Positions 1-6,022 of a DNA stretch of 8,830 nt are shown here, one piece after another. The stretch's first letter is position 1. Each line of letters begins with the position of its first letter. A program made the position numbers and the translations under genes. The notes beneath the pieces were generated by a model. It had not been told where the DNA came from, searched no databases, and saw nothing but the letters and a program-made list of their open reading frames with translations. This DNA comes from an uncultured Eubacteriales bacterium (GTDB taxonomy: Bacteria > Bacillota > Clostridia > Oscillospirales > Oscillospiraceae), in contig USDP01000057.1 of NCBI GenBank assembly GCA_900553545.1, forward strand, positions 1 to 8,830. Direction: 5' to 3'.

Positions 1-17
1 GGTTTTTATGGGTGGGA

Positions 18-185
18 TCACTCGTCCCAGTCGTCGCTTTCGCGATGGCAGCGGCAGCAGAGCGCCTTGCCCTTTTCCACGAGGCCCTTGAGTTCGTCGA
101 GATAGCTCACGACGACCAGAACCGCGCCCGCGGCGACCATGATGCCGCCGATCAGCTTCAGAAGTCCTTTGACTGCTTTCTTCAT
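18..185 (-). CDS. Small single-helix membrane protein with a CCRCH cysteine cluster
   Basis: This is a 55-residue protein of unknown function. It begins MKKAVKGLLK, followed by a hydrophobic stretch at about residues 8-27 that should form one transmembrane helix. An amphipathic charged segment comes next (about 29-41), then the cluster CCRCH at residues 43-47 and an acidic end (ESDDWDE). The start is set by a strong AAGGAGGA ribosome site at 193-200, 7 bases upstream. It begins 13 bases after the stop of the nitroreductase gene in the same direction, so it is most likely the third gene of the birA operon. By charge, the basic N-terminus would lie inside the cell. Three cysteines and a histidine could bind a metal or form disulfides, but that is only inference. 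I do not recognise a named family. The ribosome site and operon position make the gene itself convincing. Confidence 0.75.
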   Translation of the reverse strand: MKKAVKGLLKLIGGIMVAAGAVLVVVSYLDELKGLVEKGKALCCRCHRESDDWDE

Positions 186-198
186 ATTGGTATCCTCC

Positions 199-723
199 TT
201 ATCTGTAGATCACATAATCGTTCTTCCGCGGCTTCGGCGCAGGAGCCTCGCTCGCGGCATAGCCGAGGATGCAGTGGCCGACGCCGATATAGCGCTCGTC
301 CACGCCCCACTTTTTCAGGAGGGCCTTGCCCTCCGGGCTGTCAAATTCTTCGCGGGCCCGGTGGATCCAGCAGCTGGCGACGCCGAGGCTGTGCGCGGCA
401 AGCATCAGGTTGCCGATGACGAGCGCGCCGTCCTCCACGCAGGTCGACACCTCCGGATCGGTCAGCACGACGCAGACCACCGGCGCGCCGTAGAACGGGT
501 GCGCGGCCGGATTGCCGAGCACGGCGGCATTCATCCGTTCCAGCTCGGCGATCTCCGCCGGATCGGTCAGCACGACGATCTTCGGCGCCTGGCGACCCAT
601 GCCGCTTGCGGCCCACGTCCCGGCCTCGACGATTGCTTTCAGCTTCTCCGGCTCGACCGGCTGCGCCGTATAGGCCCGGCAGCTCCGCCGCGTCCGAATA
701 TTCTGCAATACTTCGTTGTTCAT
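199..723 (-). CDS. Nitroreductase-family FMN-dependent oxidoreductase
   Basis: A 174-residue protein of the nitroreductase superfamily, the short type common in anaerobic Firmicutes. Such enzymes bind FMN as dimers in the cytoplasm and use NAD(P)H to reduce nitroaromatics, quinones, flavins or unknown physiological substrates. Residues 10-17 (RTRRSCRAY region) are the family's phosphate-binding N-terminal motif. GTWAASGMGRQAP at 35-47 is the second conserved flavin-contact segment. The C-terminal third, with GVASCWIHRA at 114-123 and GVGHCILGYA at 147-156, matches the usual core. The start at 723 is supported by AAGGAGGT at 731-738, which overlaps the birA stop codon by one base, so translation is probably coupled to birA. 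The larger open frame reaching position 936 is antisense to nothing but simply reads through birA out of frame, and should not be used as the start. The substrate cannot be told from sequence. Confidence 0.93.
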   Translation of the reverse strand: MNNEVLQNIRTRRSCRAYTAQPVEPEKLKAIVEAGTWAASGMGRQAPKIVVLTDPAEIAELERMNAAVLGNPAAHPFYGAPVVCVVLTDPEVSTCVEDGALVIGNLMLAAHSLGVASCWIHRAREEFDSPEGKALLKKWGVDERYIGVGHCILGYAASEAPAPKPRKNDYVIYR

Positions 724-737
724 TGTAAAAACCTCCT

Positions 738-1706
738 TCAGGTGACATACCCATATAGTCCGCGGACCGAGACCTCGCCGGAATTGACCGCCTCGCGCGT
801 GCCGTCCGGATAGCGGACGAGGAGCGCGGCCTCGTCGTCGATTCCCTCGGCGAACGCCTCGCGCACGGTATCGCCGCGGATGATCTGCACCGGCTGCCCG
901 ATCGTGATGCAATGCGCCGCAAATTCCGCCAGCCACGCGGCTCTACCGCTTTGCAGTTCCCGCGCGAGCGCGAGCATCTGGCGCAGCATCGCATTGGCCA
1001 GCAGGCTCCGGTCGACCGGTCTGCCGGTCTCCATGCGGATGGAGGCCGCGATGTCCGCGATCTCCGGGGCGAAGGCGGTCTGGTTGCAGTTGACGCCGAT
1101 CCCGGCGACGACATAGTCCACCGTCCGCGTCTCCGCCTCAATGGACAGCTCGGTCAGGATGCCGCAGAGCTTTCTGCGGTCGTAGACGAGATCGTTCGTC
1201 CACTTGATGCCGACGTCCAGCCCCGTTGTTTCCAAAATCGCGCGGCGGATGGCAACGGCGGTCATCGCCGTGAGGTGCATGATCTGCTCCGGCAGCAGGC
1301 CGGGGCGGAGCACGATGCTGAAATAAAGTCCGCCCGCCTCGGAAGCAAAGCCGCGCCCGCGGCGGCCCTTGCCGGCGGTCTGCCGCTCGGCCAGGACGCA
1401 CGTCCCGGCGGGACAGCCATCGGCGGCCAGCTGCCGCGCGACGGTATTCGTCGAGGTGACTTCCTCATAGACATGGACGTCTGCGCCGGTATCCCCGGCG
1501 ATGACCGCGGCGTCCAGCCGGTCGGGCAGGGCGGCGAGGCGATAACCCCGGCGCGTGGCGGCCTCGATGGCGTAGCCCTCCTGCCGGAGCTGGTCGACGG
1601 CCTTCCAGACCGCCGCGCGGCTGACGCCCAGGGCGCGGCTCATCTCCTCGCCGGAGATGGGTGCGGATGCCGAGCGCAGCATATTCAGAATTTCATCTTT
1701 TGTCAT
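738..1706 (-). CDS. birA: BirA: biotin-[acetyl-CoA-carboxylase] ligase and biotin operon repressor
   Basis: A 322-residue bifunctional BirA. It makes biotinyl-5'-AMP from biotin and ATP, then transfers biotin to a lysine on biotin-dependent carboxylases or decarboxylases. When the acceptor is saturated, the holo-dimer represses biotin genes. Residues 1-60 form the winged helix-turn-helix (LGVSRAAVWKAVDQL is the recognition segment), so this is the DNA-binding class rather than the ligase-only class. The catalytic domain follows, with TSTN at 84-87, the ATP/biotin loop GKGRRGRGF at 112-120, KWTND at 168-172 (catalytic lysine) and RKLCGILTE at 178-186. The C-terminal SH3-like domain covers about 270-322. 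The start at 1706 is preceded by AAGGA 10 bases upstream. It is the first gene of a leftward operon with the nitroreductase and the small membrane protein. Its promoter lies inside the BirA operator, so it is probably self-repressed. Confidence 0.97.
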   Translation of the reverse strand: MTKDEILNMLRSASAPISGEEMSRALGVSRAAVWKAVDQLRQEGYAIEAATRRGYRLAALPDRLDAAVIAGDTGADVHVYEEVTSTNTVARQLAADGCPAGTCVLAERQTAGKGRRGRGFASEAGGLYFSIVLRPGLLPEQIMHLTAMTAVAIRRAILETTGLDVGIKWTNDLVYDRRKLCGILTELSIEAETRTVDYVVAGIGVNCNQTAFAPEIADIAASIRMETGRPVDRSLLANAMLRQMLALARELQSGRAAWLAEFAAHCITIGQPVQIIRGDTVREAFAEGIDDEAALLVRYPDGTREAVNSGEVSVRGLYGYVT

Positions 1707-1738
1707 TGCAAAATTATCCTTGCTTTTTCGATGGATCT

Positions 1739-1767
1739 ATGATATTGTAAACCGCGTACAAAGTCAA
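1739..1767 (-). promoter_or_regulatory. birA operon promoter
   Basis: Reading leftward, TTGACT (1762-1767) and TATCAT (1739-1744) are separated by exactly 17 bases. Each differs from consensus by one base. Transcription should start near 1732, giving a leader of about 25 bases. The spacer and -35 box lie wholly within the BirA operator and the -10 box overlaps its edge, so bound BirA would block RNA polymerase. Confidence 0.8.
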
Positions 1768-1780
1768 TAAGTTTACAATA
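1743..1780. promoter_or_regulatory. BirA operator (biotin-responsive)
   Basis: A perfect inverted repeat with arms TATTGTAAAC (1743-1752) and GTTTACAATA (1771-1780) is separated by 18 bases. The family-wide BirA site is TTGTAAACC and GGTTTACAA halves with the same 18-base distance between TTGTAAAC and GTTTACAA, so this is an almost exact match. It lies between birA and bioY, both recognised biotin genes. Its right arm overlaps the bioY ribosome site (1779-1786), and a bioY transcript must start upstream of or within it. One site can therefore control both directions. I see only weak candidate boxes for the bioY promoter, for example TATGAT at 1738-1743 with no good -35. Confidence 0.93.
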
Positions 1781-1791
1781 GGAGGGTTCCC

Positions 1792-2346
1792 ATGCGTACC
1801 AAACAACTTGTGCTCACCGCGCTGTTCGCGGCGCTGACCGCCATCGGCGCATTTTTGAAAATCCAGATCCCGGTCGAGGGCATCCCGGCGATCACGCTGC
1901 AATTTTTCTTCACGGCGATGGCCGGCGTGCTGCTCGGCGCGAAATACGGCGCGATCTCGCAGGCGGTCTATGTGCTGCTCGGCCTCGTGGGCCTGCCGAT
2001 CTTCACGATGGGCGGCGGATTTTCGTATGTATTGCAGCCGAGCTTCGGCTTTCTGGTCGGGCTGATCCCGAGCGCGTGGGTCATCGGCACGCTCTGCAAA
2101 AATGCGAAGTCGTTCTGGCCGATGGCGCTTGGGATTCTGGCGGGCCTTGCGGTGCTCTACCTGATCGGCACGCCGTATATGGGGCTGATCCTCAACCTCT
2201 ATCTCGGCAAAGGGATGAGCGTGTGGCAGATCGTGCGGGCCGGATGCCTGCTGTATCTGCCGGGCGACGTGCTGAAGATCGTGGTCTGCACGGCGCTCTG
2301 CCTCGCGCTGCGCAGCCGTCTGCCGAAGGCCCTTGCGGCGGCCTGA
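1792..2346 (+). CDS. bioY: BioY: biotin-binding S component of an ECF transporter
   Basis: A 184-residue integral membrane protein, normal BioY length, with about six hydrophobic helices. It captures biotin outside the cell and works with the shared energy-coupling module (EcfT plus the ATPases EcfA1/A2), which is not in this window and would be encoded elsewhere (group II ECF arrangement). The signature stretch GLVGLPIFTMGGG at about 64-76, continuing to GFLVG at 86-90, is characteristic of BioY. The late motif with Asp159 and Lys162 (PGDVLK) matches the conserved biotin-pocket Asp/Lys pair of the family. The start at 1792 has TAGGAGGG at 1779-1786. Expression is probably repressed by biotin-bound BirA through the overlapping operator. 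It is monocistronic, followed about 100 bases later by a terminator. Confidence 0.97.
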   Translation: MRTKQLVLTALFAALTAIGAFLKIQIPVEGIPAITLQFFFTAMAGVLLGAKYGAISQAVYVLLGLVGLPIFTMGGGFSYVLQPSFGFLVGLIPSAWVIGTLCKNAKSFWPMALGILAGLAVLYLIGTPYMGLILNLYLGKGMSVWQIVRAGCLLYLPGDVLKIVVCTALCLALRSRLPKALAAA

Positions 2347-2443
2347 GCCAGGGCACGCGTTGCTGTCTTGATTTTCCCACATTTTCGTTGGATTGTCAAC
2401 CATTTTGCGGCTGTTCGCCGTTGTCCATCCTGCCATACCGACC

Positions 2444-2472
2444 AAAACCGGGGACGACAGTTCCCGGTTTTT
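2444..2472 (+). terminator. Intrinsic terminator of bioY
   Basis: AAAACCGGG (2444-2452) pairs perfectly with CCCGGTTTT (2463-2471). The stem can extend inward by G·U and A-U pairs, closes on a small loop, and is followed by a run of five T. It lies 98 bases after the bioY stop and before the rny promoter. The interval 2347-2443 holds no gene I can support. Confidence 0.85.
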
Positions 2473-2494
2473 GTGCGCTATGGCGAAATCTTGC

Positions 2495-2523
2495 TTGACA
2501 CACCCAGCCAAAAACGGTACAAT
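2495..2523 (+). promoter_or_regulatory. rny promoter
   Basis: A perfect TTGACA -35 box (2495-2500) and a TACAAT -10 box (2518-2523, one mismatch) are separated by 17 bases. This predicts a strong housekeeping-sigma promoter with a start near 2530. It would give a leader of about 130 bases before the rny start codon. Confidence 0.88.
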
Positions 2524-2542
2524 GGTGGGTAGGATTTGTTTG

Positions 2543-2579
2543 ACGGCCCAGAGATCTGGGGAATCTCGGGGCCGTTTTT
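2543..2579 (+). terminator. Terminator-like hairpin in the rny leader (possible attenuator)
   Basis: ACGGCCC (2543-2549) pairs with GGGCCGT (2569-2575). After one A·G mismatch, GAGAT (2551-2555) pairs with ATCTC (2563-2567) around a 7-base loop. A run of five T follows (2575-2579). This has the form of a rho-independent terminator, yet it sits only about 13 bases after the predicted start and before rny. Transcription of rny from the 2495-2523 promoter must read through it. Confidence 0.7.
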
Positions 2580-2589
2580 CCAATTCATC

Positions 2590-2617
2590 CCGCCGGAGGC
2601 CCGCCACGGCCCGGCGG
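2590..2617 (+). other. Second GC-rich hairpin in the rny leader
   Basis: CCGCCGG (2590-2596) is exactly complementary to CCGGCGG (2611-2617), enclosing 14 bases. The enclosed part carries a second copy of ACGGCCC (2606-2612), the same heptamer that forms the 5' arm of the upstream terminator-like hairpin. The two copies could therefore compete for the arm at 2569-2575. No U-run follows, so it is not itself a terminator. Confidence 0.5.
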
Positions 2618-2661
2618 ACGCAAGACCCAATACTGAAGAATAGGAGGTGTGGCCGCAGCTT

Positions 2662-4218
2662 ATGGAATTCAACATGTTGTCTCTCATCCTGTGCATCGCA
2701 GGCTTTGTGGTGGGCGGCATTGTGTTCTTCTTCGTCGGCACGACTTATCGCAAGAAGGTTGCGGAAAAAGAGATCGGCAGCGCGGAAGAAGAAGCCAGAC
2801 GCATCATCAACGAGGCCATCAAGGGCGGCGAGAGCAAAAAGCGCGAAATGCTGCTCGAGGCAAAGGAAGAGATCCATAAATCGCGTACCGAAGCAGAAAA
2901 GGAAATCAAGGAACGCCGCACGGAAGTCCAGAAACAGGAACGCCGTTTGCAGCAGAAGGAAGAATCGCTCGACAAAAAGCTCGATCAGCACGAAAAGAAG
3001 GAGGACGAGCTGGCCCGCAAGATGGCTGCCGTTCAGAAGCAGGAAGAGGAAGTCGCTTCGCTCAAGCGCGGGCAGATGGAGATGCTGGAAAAGATCTCCG
3101 GCCTGACGCAGGAGGAGGCAAAGGCCTATATCCTCAAGGGCGTGGAGGACGACGTCCGCCACGAGAGCGCCATGAAGATCAAGGAGGTCGAGCAGCAGTA
3201 CAAGGACGAGGCCGACACGCTCGCCCGCGAGATCATCACCACCGCCATCCAGCGCTACGCGGCGGATCATGCCGCGGAGGCGACTGTCTCCGTCGTGCCG
3301 CTGCCGAACGACGAGATGAAGGGCCGCATCATCGGCCGCGAGGGCCGCAACATCCGCACACTCGAGACGATCACCGGCGTCGACCTCATCATCGACGATA
3401 CGCCGGAGGCCATCACCGTTTCTTCGTTCGATCCCGTGCGGCGTGAGGTCGCACGGCTGGCGCTCGAGAAGCTCATCGCCGACGGGCGCATCCACCCGAC
3501 ACGCATCGAGGACATGGTTGAAAAGGCCCGCCGTGAGGTCGACCACACGATCAAGGTCGAGGGTGAGCGCGCCGCGTTTGAGACGGGCGTCCACAATCTG
3601 CACCCGGAGATCATCAAACTGCTGGGCCGTCAGAAATACCGTACTTCCTACGGCCAGAACGTCCTGAACCACTCCATTGAGGTTGCACACATCGCGGGTC
3701 TGCTCGCGAGCGAGCTGGGCGTCGATGTGACGCTGGCCAAGCGCGCAGGTCTGCTGCATGACCTTGGCAAGTCCGTCGACCACGAGATGGAGGGCAGCCA
3801 CGTCCAGCTCGGCGTGGAGCTTGCGAAGAAGTACAAGGAAAATCCCGTCGTCATCAACGCCATCGAGGCGCACCACGGCGACGTGGAGCCGCAGACCACC
3901 ATCGCCTGCCTCGTTCAGGCGGCTGACGCCATCTCCGCCGCACGCCCCGGTGCAAGACGCGAGAACGTCGAGAACTATATCCGCCGTCTGGAGAAGCTCG
4001 AAGAGCTGACCGGCTCCTACCCCGGCGTCGAGAAAGCCTACGCCATCCAGGCGGGCCGCGAAGTCCGCATCATGGTCAAGCCCGAAGAAGTCACCGAGGA
4101 CAACATGATCCTGCTGGCGCGCGAGATCGCGAAGAAGATCGAATCCGAGCTGGAATACCCCGGCCAGATCAAGGTCAACGTCATCCGCGAGACCAAGGCA
4201 GTCGAATACGCGAAATGA
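2662..4218 (+). CDS. rny: RNase Y, membrane-anchored endoribonuclease
   Basis: A 518-residue RNase Y, close to the usual length of about 520. It is the main initiating endonuclease of mRNA decay and processing in many Firmicutes and acts at the inner face of the membrane. Domains in order: N-terminal transmembrane helix (about 5-27), a long charged coiled coil (about 30-200), a KH RNA-binding domain with [12 protein letters not shown] at 221-232, then the HD phosphohydrolase domain. In the HD domain His337, the His366-Asp367 pair in LLHDLGK, His404-His405 and Asp422 are the expected metal-binding residues. A C-terminal domain ends at EYAK. All key residues are present. I chose ATG 2662: a TAGGAGGTG ribosome site lies at 2641-2649, giving a longish gap of 12 bases. 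A GTG at 2647 is inside that site, and ATG 2674 is too far away. The gene appears to be monocistronic. Confidence 0.98.
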   Translation: MEFNMLSLILCIAGFVVGGIVFFFVGTTYRKKVAEKEIGSAEEEARRIINEAIKGGESKKREMLLEAKEEIHKSRTEAEKEIKERRTEVQKQERRLQQKEESLDKKLDQHEKKEDELARKMAAVQKQEEEVASLKRGQMEMLEKISGLTQEEAKAYILKGVEDDVRHESAMKIKEVEQQYKDEADTLAREIITTAIQRYAADHAAEATVSVVPLPNDEMKGRIIGREGRNIRTLETITGVDLIIDDTPEAITVSSFDPVRREVARLALEKLIADGRIHPTRIEDMVEKARREVDHTIKVEGERAAFETGVHNLHPEIIKLLGRQKYRTSYGQNVLNHSIEVAHIAGLLASELGVDVTLAKRAGLLHDLGKSVDHEMEGSHVQLGVELAKKYKENPVVINAIEAHHGDVEPQTTIACLVQAADAISAARPGARRENVENYIRRLEKLEELTGSYPGVEKAYAIQAGREVRIMVKPEEVTEDNMILLAREIAKKIESELEYPGQIKVNVIRETKAVEYAK

Positions 4219-4231
4219 TCCCCAAAAACAG

Positions 4232-4266
4232 CATCCCGGCCTGAAAACAGGCCGGGATGTTTTTTG
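4232..4266. terminator. Strong intrinsic terminator between converging genes
   Basis: A perfect 12-bp stem, CATCCCGGCCTG (4232-4243) with CAGGCCGGGATG (4248-4259), closes on AAAA and is followed by six T, 13 bases after the rny stop. On the other strand the same stem is followed by CTG and five T, so it may also stop transcripts from the leftward lipoprotein gene that ends at 4325. Confidence 0.95.
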
Positions 4267-4293
4267 TTTTGTGCAGAGGCCGGAGCGGAAATT

Positions 4294-4303
4294 GGCCCCT
4301 ACA
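4294..4303 (-). repeat. TGTAGGGGC-type dispersed repeat core (degenerate copy)
   Basis: Read leftward, this is TGTAGGGGCC. The first nine bases match the repeat that starts at 8807 on the other strand. It lies in the gap between two converging genes, a typical site for small intergenic repeats. Only about ten bases are shared, so membership of the same family is tentative. Confidence 0.35.
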
Positions 4304-4324
4304 TGGTGCAGCAAAAATGATAGA

Positions 4325-5929
4325 TCAATCGAAATAATCGCCCCAGCCTTCGTCATCGTAGGCATAATCGTCCCAGCCGTCGCCCGGATCCGACCACGGG
4401 TCGTAGTCGTCATAATAATCCTCTTCGTCGGGGTCCCAGCCTGCGTCGTTGGCTTCCATGTATTCGCCGGTGTCGTCGTCGATGTAGCCGTCGCTGCCGT
4501 AGGAGATGAATTCGTTCTCATAGCCATTCCAGTACCAGACGTCGCCGTCCTCGTCGTACCAGTAGTACGGCGAGCCGTAATCGCCGGGATCGGAATACTG
4601 CGGGGCAGGCTGCGCGGGCACGGGCTTGGGCGCGGTGCTCCAGCCGGCGGTGTAGGAGATCGTCTCCAGCATGTTGTTGCAGATGTCAAAGTAGTTGCGG
4701 ATGCGGCCTTCGACCGCGATCGTCACCGCGACGAGCGCATAGCCCGTCGGGCCATAGTAGCGCACCTCAATACAGCCGCGCACGGGCTGGTTCGGGCCGT
4801 CGTTGAAGATGGAACCGTCGAGCCATAGATAGCCGGTCATGCTGTAATGGTCGCCGTTGTCCTTGAAGTTCGAGCCGAAGGATTTGAGGACTTTATTGCC
4901 GTACATGCTGCTGAGCAGACCGTCGAGCATGTGCTTCATATAGGGCTTTGCGACGGCCGCGCCCTGCGTCATGTAATCGTCGTAGCCGGAGATGGGCTGG
5001 AAGGCGATCATGATGTTGGAATAGTAGTCCTCGGTGCCCTCCTCCATGACGGCGTTGAAGCTCAGCGCGTTGGAGACGCTCGGATGCTCGTGCGCCTCCA
5101 TCTGGCTCGGATAGTTGATCGTGACATTCGGGAAGCCGCCGGGGAAGCTGGCCGTCTGATCCAGCTCGTCATCCGGCGTCGGCAGGAGCATGATGTAGTC
5201 CCATGCCGAGAGGGAATTGCCGTTCTCGTCGCTCAGGCCGCCGTAGGCCGTCTCGTTGAGGGCTGTGAAGTAGGAGCCGTCCTCCATATAGAGCGCGATA
5301 TCGCCCTCCTGCACCACGACCTGGCCGGGATTGACGCGCTCGCCGTAGAGGTTGATGGCGACCCACTCATAATCGTCGCCGATGACGAGGTAGAACGGTT
5401 CTTCGTCATATTTCCAGCAGCCGACAAAGGGCGCGAGTCCGACAGACAGATCTTCTTCCTCTTCGAAGGTATAGCCCGTCAGATCATCCGAGTAATCCTC
5501 GGGTGTCTCGTCGTATTCGTCCGGATTGTAATGGTTGGTGATCTCGATGGGCACTTCGCCCTCCGGCGGCAGGAAGACGACATAGTCGCCGTCCGTCAGC
5601 TCGAAATCCAGCTCGTCGACGCTCGTGTCGTACAGGATGTAATCCTCTTCGCCGTAGACAAGGATGTTCCACATGGTGGGGATCTCGGATTCCTTGTACG
5701 TGCCGAGCACGGCCAGAATGCTCTCGCCGTCGCCGAGCAGTTCGTCCACGTAATTTTCGCCCCAATCGGTGTCTGTAGAGGGCGTGATGCAGACGGAGGT
5801 GATGCCGTAGCCGCTGCGGTTGACGAGCGTGACGGTGACGGTCGTCTCCTGTTCGCCGCAGCCGGTGAGCGTCAGCGCGCAGAGCAGCGCGAACGCCAGC
5901 GCCAGCAGCGCTTTTTTCAGATATTTCAT
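4325..5929 (-). CDS. Large acidic secreted lipoprotein of unknown function
   Basis: A 534-residue predicted lipoprotein. Residues 1-24 form a signal peptide with lysines, a hydrophobic core and the lipobox LTGC, making Cys24 the lipid-modified residue and placing the mature protein on the outer face of the membrane. Visible parts are: about 28-125, a beta-rich segment; about 165-240, a segment with FVGCWKYD and a GLSDENGNSL turn, resembling small beta-barrel modules of Firmicutes lipoproteins; about 260-425, an alpha/beta stretch ending NMLETISY that could be a PsbP/DUF1795-like fold (weak guess); a Pro/Ala linker at about 433-444; and a tail of about 90 residues very rich in Asp, Glu, Tyr and Trp. 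The start at 5929 fits the signal peptide and AAAGGGG at 5940-5946. An upstream in-frame ATG would bury the signal sequence. It has its own promoter. Function is unknown. Confidence 0.88.
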   Translation of the reverse strand: MKYLKKALLALAFALLCALTLTGCGEQETTVTVTLVNRSGYGITSVCITPSTDTDWGENYVDELLGDGESILAVLGTYKESEIPTMWNILVYGEEDYILYDTSVDELDFELTDGDYVVFLPPEGEVPIEITNHYNPDEYDETPEDYSDDLTGYTFEEEEDLSVGLAPFVGCWKYDEEPFYLVIGDDYEWVAINLYGERVNPGQVVVQEGDIALYMEDGSYFTALNETAYGGLSDENGNSLSAWDYIMLLPTPDDELDQTASFPGGFPNVTINYPSQMEAHEHPSVSNALSFNAVMEEGTEDYYSNIMIAFQPISGYDDYMTQGAAVAKPYMKHMLDGLLSSMYGNKVLKSFGSNFKDNGDHYSMTGYLWLDGSIFNDGPNQPVRGCIEVRYYGPTGYALVAVTIAVEGRIRNYFDICNNMLETISYTAGWSTAPKPVPAQPAPQYSDPGDYGSPYYWYDEDGDVWYWNGYENEFISYGSDGYIDDDTGEYMEANDAGWDPDEEDYYDDYDPWSDPGDGWDDYAYDDEGWGDYFD

Positions 5930-5981
5930 TTCAGGTTTTCCCCTTTCAAGCGTCGTTGCCACGGTATTGTGGCCCACCTTG

Positions 5982-6011
5982 ATTATACGCGGAACGCAGC
6001 AGGGGAGACAA
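5982..6011 (-). promoter_or_regulatory. Promoter of the lipoprotein gene
   Basis: Reading leftward, a perfect TATAAT -10 box (5982-5987) lies 18 bases from TTGTCT (6006-6011), a moderate -35. Transcription should start near 5975, leaving a leader of about 45 bases. Just upstream, TAACCAAAGGTTA (6013-6025) is a short palindrome overlapping the stop codon of the neighbouring regulator gene. It could be a protein site but is too short to claim. Confidence 0.75.
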
Positions 6012-6022
6012 TTAACCAAAGG

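Noticed and set aside
2371..2399. A leftward promoter (TTGACA at 2394-2399, GAAAAT at 2371-2376, 17-base gap).
   Set aside because: The -10 box is poor and it would only make antisense RNA to bioY, with no gene to serve. Kept only as a chance match.
2543..2640. A T-box or other known riboswitch in the rny leader.
   Set aside because: The leader is only about 130 bases, has no T-box core motif, and rny is not an amino-acid or tRNA-ligase gene.
2647..2661. GTG at 2647 as the rny start.
   Set aside because: It lies inside the AGGAGGTG ribosome site itself, and the extra residues WPQL are not part of the family's N-terminus.
1714..4689. A leftward open frame of 991 codons.
   Set aside because: It runs antisense through bioY and rny, both confidently identified, and its translation is a low-complexity product of GC-rich codon phase with no ribosome site.
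5930..6019. An N-terminal extension of the lipoprotein from an ATG at 6019.
   Set aside because: It would place 30 residues before the signal peptide and start upstream of the predicted transcription start near 5975.
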